Positions 59,874 through 64,000 of a stretch of DNA of 64,000 nucleotides are shown piece after piece. A program made the position numbers and the translations under genes. This stretch comes from Planococcus antarcticus DSM 14505. GTDB taxonomy: Bacteria; Bacillota; Bacilli; Bacillales_A; Planococcaceae. The stretch is taken from positions 2,112,501-2,176,500 of the forward strand of contig NZ_CP016534.2 of the NCBI RefSeq assembly GCF_001687565.2, in the 5' to 3' direction. Every line of letters starts with the position of its first letter. Positions within the stretch are counted from its first letter, which is position 1. The notes beneath the pieces were generated by a model that did no database searches, was not told the origin of the DNA, and saw nothing but the letters and a program-made list of their open reading frames with translations.

Positions 59874-59905
59874 GGAATCACCCTTGAGTGTGACGATTTA
59901 CAATA

Positions 59906-59945
59906 AACTAGCACAGGCACTTGCTCTTCCTTGCCTGTGCTAGTT
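59906..59945 (+). terminator. Terminator of the cupredoxin gene
   Basis: 14-bp perfect stem AACTAGCACAGGCA with a 12-nt loop and a short T-tail. Confidence 0.85.
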
Positions 59946-60062
59946 TTCTGAGTTTATGATTCTTCGAAATATGCTGTGTCTTATCGGATATTTAAAATAA
60001 CTCCAATAAAGCACATAATCTAATAACTTCGCAAAATTTGTAAAGAGATAGGAGGTTTTCTG

Positions 60063-60341
60063 ATGAAATACAAACACTTCAAAAGCACTATCGAGCATAA
60101 ATACAAAACATCATTGAAAGAATTACTATACACCGTTTGTGTAGTAGAAAAATTGAATGCTTTAAAAGGTTCTAAACAGCTTGGGATAGCCAAAGAAGTA
60201 TTTGTCTACTGGCGGCATTACTATCGCTTTGAAGAAAGACAACGATTGTTTGACCAAACTGTAAAAGAGATAAAGGACAAGCCGGTTTTTTATGCTGAAG
60301 AAGTTAAAAATGTTATCGAATGCCACAACTCCAATAACTAA
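60063..60341 (+). CDS. Hypothetical 92-residue basic protein
   Basis: Strong TAGGAGG before the ATG. Helical, rich in Lys, Tyr and Phe, with a possible helix-turn-helix at LNALKGSKQLGIAKEVFVYWRHYY (about 36-59). No family recognised. Followed by 540 nt that contain only the CRP/FNR relic. Confidence 0.6.
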   Translation: MKYKHFKSTIEHKYKTSLKELLYTVCVVEKLNALKGSKQLGIAKEVFVYWRHYYRFEERQRLFDQTVKEIKDKPVFYAEEVKNVIECHNSNN

Positions 60342-60512
60342 AAACCGAATTTTTTGCTATACAGAAGATTACAAGAGAATACAAAAGCAAGGGTATTAAA
60401 AAAGATAACTCCGATTTAATACCGAAGTCATCTAATCGCCGTGTAGTTTTAAAGTAATTCCAAGAAATTTGCTGAATCGGAAAGACGGATCCACACGATT
60501 GCGAATCTTTAA

Positions 60513-60809
60513 GAAATCCCCATCTTCTTAAGTATTACGGAGAATGATCTCCAATAAATTCTTCCCTTACTAAAAGAACGTCAATTCAAGAAAAATCACA
60601 TGCTGATGTTCGAAAATGATGAAAGTGAAGATGCTTGCGTCATCCGCTCTGGAAAACCGAAAATTTTCCGCTTACATGAAGATAATTAAATCGTTCTCAG
60701 CTTTTCACTACCCAGAGAAATCTTAGGAGAAGTTGAAGTCTTATCTCTTTTACAAAAAGTAAAAAAAGTCATATGGTATAAACTTATCTTCTTACTTGTT
60801 ACCATATAA
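60513..60809 (+). pseudogene. Relic of a CRP/FNR-family regulator (cNMP-binding domain)
   Basis: One frame reads EIPIFLSITENDLQ, TAA (60555), ILPLLKERQFKKN...MFENDESEDACVIRSGKPKI then FRLHEDN, TAA (60687), IVLSFSLPREILGEVEVLS, ending at TAA 60807. This follows the cyclic-nucleotide-binding-like domain of CRP/FNR regulators (IF..L...ELQKILPLLKER..KKN, F..DE..DA.YVIRSGK.KIFRL, EIVLSF..PGEILGE). There is no start codon and the DNA-binding domain is absent. The match is by eye but runs over about 90 residues. Confidence 0.72.
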
Positions 60810-60881
60810 ATTAAGAAAAACACCTTTGAAAAAGACGTTGAAACTTTTAGCAATCAAAGCAGTAGATAACTGGCTTTTAAT

Positions 60882-61985
60882 TTACTTATAATTTAAAGCA
60901 AGGATTTTGCCAACCGCCTGCTCTGCTGACAGAAGTGCTCCTTCTAGATGGCCACTGGATTGTGAATTTGTCTCTGTCCCAGCAAAAAATATTTTTTCTT
61001 CCCATTCTCCTGCTGCTGGCGGTTGACCATAGCTGCTGTAATTTTTGAAGGGGCTGGAGTCTTCTTCAACGGCCGTTTCCATATCGCTAGACCAGTCTTT
61101 ATAGAGGATTGCTTGTGGGGTTTCAGCTCTACTTCCAAAAAGCTTGACTAACTGTTCAGAAACCAGCTTTATGACTTTTTCTTGACCCATCTGTTGACGT
61201 ACTTCTGAAGAAATTCCGAAGAAACCGAATAATGCACCAGCCCCATTTATAGGCGAAGCATCATAAATTTCTTGTAAAGGACCAACAGAACTTAAGACCA
61301 GTCCAGAGAGTCCGGTTTCCCTCCAAAATGGGCGGTCATAGACAGCAACAGCCTTGGCCTGTGCCCCCATCCAAGTAGGCTTTTCTTCTATGTCAGCCAT
61401 AAGATTTTTAGGAAGAGTCGGAGAAAATTTGATCTGACGTGCCACTAGACGAGGTGGTAAAGCCAAAATAACCGCAGCTGCGAGAATATTTTCTATAGTT
61501 CCATCAGTCTTCTCTACTTTGATCTTGATCTCTCCAGTCTCGACCAAGCAGATCTCTTTAACCCGAGTTTCCAGTTCAATGATTTCTGGAGGGAGTGTCT
61601 CTACTAATGCGTCAATCATCGACTGCATTCCTCCCGTTAAACGTACGCCTCTTGCATCAACATGTTCTTGCATTTTACAGCGCTCTGGAGGTTTAGTTTG
61701 AAACCGCTCTATAAGCATTTCGCCTTCATTGTGTTGAACAAAAGTTTCCAAATTCAATTCTTCTACAAGAGCTGCCATATTGCGCTCATATTGTGGCCAA
61801 AACCACGTCGGCCCGAGGTCAAACCTTCCTAGGTCTGATTGGTTTGGGACAGAAGCACTTAAAACCCTGCCGCCAATTCTTTCTCTAGCTTCAAGTACCC
61901 TACAGTTTATTCCTTGTTTAGTGAGCAGTGATGCAGCACTTAGACCACTTAAACCCGCCCCTACAATAATAATTGGATTGTTCAC
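60882..61985 (-). CDS. Flavin-dependent amine oxidase family protein
   Basis: 367-residue FAD enzyme of the monoamine oxidase/protoporphyrinogen-oxidase-like superfamily. N-terminal dinucleotide motif IIVGAGLSGLSAA at 5-17 followed by VLEARERIGGR near 30-40; C-terminal FAGTETNSQSSGHLEGALLSAEQAV near 335-359 closes the FAD site. Probably oxidises an amine or similar to imine with H2O2 release. AGGAGG precedes the ATG at proper spacing. Stands alone. Confidence 0.88.
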   Translation of the reverse strand: MNNPIIIVGAGLSGLSAASLLTKQGINCRVLEARERIGGRVLSASVPNQSDLGRFDLGPTWFWPQYERNMAALVEELNLETFVQHNEGEMLIERFQTKPPERCKMQEHVDARGVRLTGGMQSMIDALVETLPPEIIELETRVKEICLVETGEIKIKVEKTDGTIENILAAAVILALPPRLVARQIKFSPTLPKNLMADIEEKPTWMGAQAKAVAVYDRPFWRETGLSGLVLSSVGPLQEIYDASPINGAGALFGFFGISSEVRQQMGQEKVIKLVSEQLVKLFGSRAETPQAILYKDWSSDMETAVEEDSSPFKNYSSYGQPPAAGEWEEKIFFAGTETNSQSSGHLEGALLSAEQAVGKILALNYK

Positions 61986-62150
61986 ATGTATTCCTCCTAC
62001 TGCCTATTTCGGATTATGAAAATTCTTCTTAAAAGCTATCTTCATCATTATAATACTAAAATTTTCAATTGCACTTTCCATAGACTATTCAGTTTGAAAA
62101 TGATCATCATACTTCAATCGAATATACAAGAACGCTTACAAAAAAAAGAA

Positions 62151-62172
62151 AAAAGCTCACGCTAGAGCTTTT
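62151..62172 (-). terminator. Possible terminator in the 61986-62304 gap
   Basis: AAAAGCTC/GAGCTTTT stem with a 6-nt loop and T-runs. The gap also contains, on the minus strand near 62225-62300, a short decayed coding stretch (ALAEEI.., then IEQLAFADVLSDPYWPG in another frame) of unknown origin. Confidence 0.5.
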
Positions 62173-62304
62173 TCTCTTTTTTGTATAAGCAGCCATATGT
62201 AAATCACAGAAACTTAATTACTTTTTTTTCCGGGCCAGTATGGATCACTTAGCACATCAGCGAACGCTAATTGTTCAATTAATTTCTTCCGCAAGAGCAT
62301 TTAG

Positions 62305-62637
62305 CTAAAACCTAAGAAGATCGATTAACTGAAAGTCATTAAAGGTAATCCGATTTCCGCATCCTATGCACGTAAAGCTCATTTCAAAGTCAATGGTTTC
62401 CGAAAATGCATTTTCGGAAATCTCCTCTTCTAGGATGTCCCTTCTTTCTTTATTCGAAGTCGCCTTGCCTAGTTTGCTGACGAATTCTTCTTGGAAATTT
62501 TCAATCACTTCATTTTTCCAACTCAATCCTATTCGAAAACTTTGTGAGATTGAATGAATTCCTACTTCCCCATTTTTCTTTGAAGATTTAAACGCTCCAA
62601 TGGTTTTGCAATCTTTACATATAACATGAATTTCCAT
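62305..62637 (-). CDS. Small protein with two CXXC pairs
   Basis: 110 residues from the ATG at 62637 (GGAGGA 7 nt upstream; a GTG two codons earlier is too close). CKDC near 8-11 and CIGC near 89-92 probably hold one zinc. The middle is charged and helical (SNKERRDILEEEISEN). No family recognised. Follows the CopB-type gene on the same strand by 70 nt. Confidence 0.6.
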   Translation of the reverse strand: MEIHVICKDCKTIGAFKSSKKNGEVGIHSISQSFRIGLSWKNEVIENFQEEFVSKLGKATSNKERRDILEEEISENAFSETIDFEMSFTCIGCGNRITFNDFQLIDLLRF

Positions 62638-62707
62638 TTTCACTCCTCCAAATTCATAGTGTACGGAGCCTCTTTCAACTCTTTGTTTTTCAATAAATAA
62701 TTTGGGT

Positions 62708-64000
62708 TTAAGCTTTTAAGAGCTTGGCATTAATCGCCACTATGATTGTGCTCAAACTCATGAAGACAGCTCCAATTGCCGGGCTGACAATAACTCCCCA
62801 TGGTGCCAGCACTCCAGCTGCCAGTGGAATAGCGAAGATATTATAGCCTGTCGCCCACCATAGGTTCTGAACCATTTTCCTGTAAGTCTTTTTCGATAAA
62901 TCAATCAATGTTACCACATCGTTCGGATTGCTTTTTACTAGTACCACATCGGCTGTTTCCATCGCTACGTCTGTTCCAGCTCCAATGGCGATTCCAAGAT
63001 CAGCAGTTGCAAGTGCCGGCGCATCATTCACTCCATCACCTGTCATTGCGACTCGCCAGCCTTTTTCTTTTATTTTCTTGATTTGCTTAGCTTTATCCTC
63101 TGGCAATACTTCCGCATAAACTTCATCAATTCCTACTTGTGCAGCTACCCAATTCGCCACTTTTTTGTTGTCACCTGTCAGCATAATTGAGTGAATTCCT
63201 CTTGCTTTTAATGCAGCCACAGCTTCTTTCGCAGTATCCCGGACAATATCCGCAAGGGCAATCATTCCAGCAAGTCGATCTTCCACTAGTACAAAGACTA
63301 CGGTTTTCCCTTCTTCTGATAGCTTATTAAACTGAAGGTGATTGTAGGTCAATTGATTGCTGTTTACATAACCTGGACTTACCACATTGACTTTCTGTCC
63401 TTCTATTTGTCCTTGGATTCCTTTTCCAGTAATCGATTCAAAGTCATTCACTTTCCCAATCGTAATCCCTTTTTCTTTAGCAGATTTCACAATACCAGTG
63501 GCAATTGGATGTTCTGAATTTTGTTCAATGATCGCTGCTAGCTGCAAAACTTCTTTATCTGAATAGCTGCTTTCGGAGATAATATCGGTGACACCGAATT
63601 CACCTTTTGTCAGTGTTCCTGTTTTATCAAACACCACGGCATTCAAATTGCGTGCTCCCTCGAAATCTGCACGATTCCGAATCAACAGTCCTTGTTTTGC
63701 AGAAATAGATGTTGAGACGGCGACGACCAATGGGGCTGCAAGTCCCAAAGCATGCGGACATGTAATAACCATGACCGTGACCATACGTTCGATGGCCACA
63801 TCAAATGAGTAGCCCAGCGAAAGCCAAGCGAACAACGTAATGAATCCTGCTATTAAAGCTAGGTAAAACAACCATTTTGCTGCTCGATTCGTCAAGTCCT
63901 GCGTACGGGACTTGGATTCCTGAGCTTCTTTAACCATTGTGATAACTTGAGATAAATATGATTCTTCTCCTGTTTTCTCTACTACAATTGTTAGTGATCC
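62708..64000 (-). CDS. copB: CopB-type copper/silver P1B-ATPase, 5' end outside window
   Basis: Metal-exporting P-type ATPase. The helix-6 motif is CPH (VITCPHALGLAAP), the mark of the CopB (P1B-3) group moving Cu or Ag. Phosphorylation site DKTGTLTKG, an intact SEHP, GDGVNDAPA, and two C-terminal helices are present. The frame stays open past the ATG at 63937 to the window edge (GSLTIVVEKTGEESYLSQVI), so the N-terminal half, including any His-rich region, lies to the right. Copper function fits the cupredoxin-like lipoprotein at 59367. Confidence 0.92.
   Translation of the reverse strand, partial: GSLTIVVEKTGEESYLSQVITMVKEAQESKSRTQDLTNRAAKWLFYLALIAGFITLFAWLSLGYSFDVAIERMVTVMVITCPHALGLAAPLVVAVSTSISAKQGLLIRNRADFEGARNLNAVVFDKTGTLTKGEFGVTDIISESSYSDKEVLQLAAIIEQNSEHPIATGIVKSAKEKGITIGKVNDFESITGKGIQGQIEGQKVNVVSPGYVNSNQLTYNHLQFNKLSEEGKTVVFVLVEDRLAGMIALADIVRDTAKEAVAALKARGIHSIMLTGDNKKVANWVAAQVGIDEVYAEVLPEDKAKQIKKIKEKGWRVAMTGDGVNDAPALATADLGIAIGAGTDVAMETADVVLVKSNPNDVVTLIDLSKKTYRKMVQNLWWATGYNIFAIPLAAGVLAPWGVIVSPAIGAVFMSLSTIIVAINAKLLKA

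Noticed and set aside
1..64000. tRNA, rRNA or known riboswitch
   Set aside because: No cloverleaf with TTCGA-type arm, no rRNA core sequence and no recognisable riboswitch core (TPP, SAM, purine, preQ1, T-box) was noticed; a covariance-model scan could still find one.

Overview
The window looks like chromosomal DNA of a low-to-moderate GC Gram-positive, most likely Planococcaceae (Planococcus/Planomicrobium type). The basis is Bacillus-type Shine-Dalgarno sites (AGGAGG, with GTG and TTG starts), lipobox signal peptides, and from-memory synteny with the B. subtilis ypm/ypj/ypg region: ypmR-ypmS-msrAB, dfrA-thyA-ypjP-ypiP-brxA, and ypgR-ypgQ-cspD in the same order. Assignments come from reading motifs; no database search was run.

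Left part (1-21 kb), mostly on the minus strand, is core genome: MATE exporter end, CobW-type GTPase, S41 protease, deoD, yozE, msrB/msrA, ypmS/ypmR, a DegV protein, a PlsC-like acyltransferase, dfrA, thyA, ypjP, ypiP, bacilliredoxin, several small proteins, ypgR, an ABC-F protein, ypgQ and cspD. Cotranscription is suggested by ATGA overlaps (1469, 5754, 9392, 13295, 20065).

Middle part (21-34 kb): an uncharacterised two-gene unit (ATP-grasp ligase plus a 653-residue protein with a papain-like Cys/His/Asn arrangement), a queuosine-precursor transporter with a premature stop, an RNase H-like protein, small membrane proteins, a sugar dehydrogenase lipoprotein, an S66 peptidase, a YhfK-like protein, a cupin and an AIM24 protein.

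Right part (34-64 kb) is accessory. Two groups concern metals and redox: an unusual CPG-motif P-type ATPase, a CopZ-like chaperone, a flavodoxin and small proteins (34.5-39 kb); and SdhB, a paralogous small protein, a cupredoxin-like lipoprotein, a flavin oxidase and a CopB-type ATPase (56-64 kb). Five FNR-like palindromes (TTGA-N6-TCAA) lie in these groups; each has a -10-like hexamer centred 32 bp downstream, suggesting one regulon. A decayed CRP/FNR-type gene lies at 60.5 kb. Between them, 39.7-52 kb is full of decaying genes: MFS, VOC, ArsR, GNAT, NUDIX, a membrane protein and AlkD all carry nonsense codons or homopolymer frameshifts, and an IS30-like element at 58.2 kb is also broken.

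Repeats: two nearly intact and several degenerate copies of a 430-480 bp element with 13-14 bp terminal inverted repeats; three arrays of exactly 21-nt period; a 125-bp tandem duplication after deoD. No rRNA, tRNA or CRISPR array was seen.
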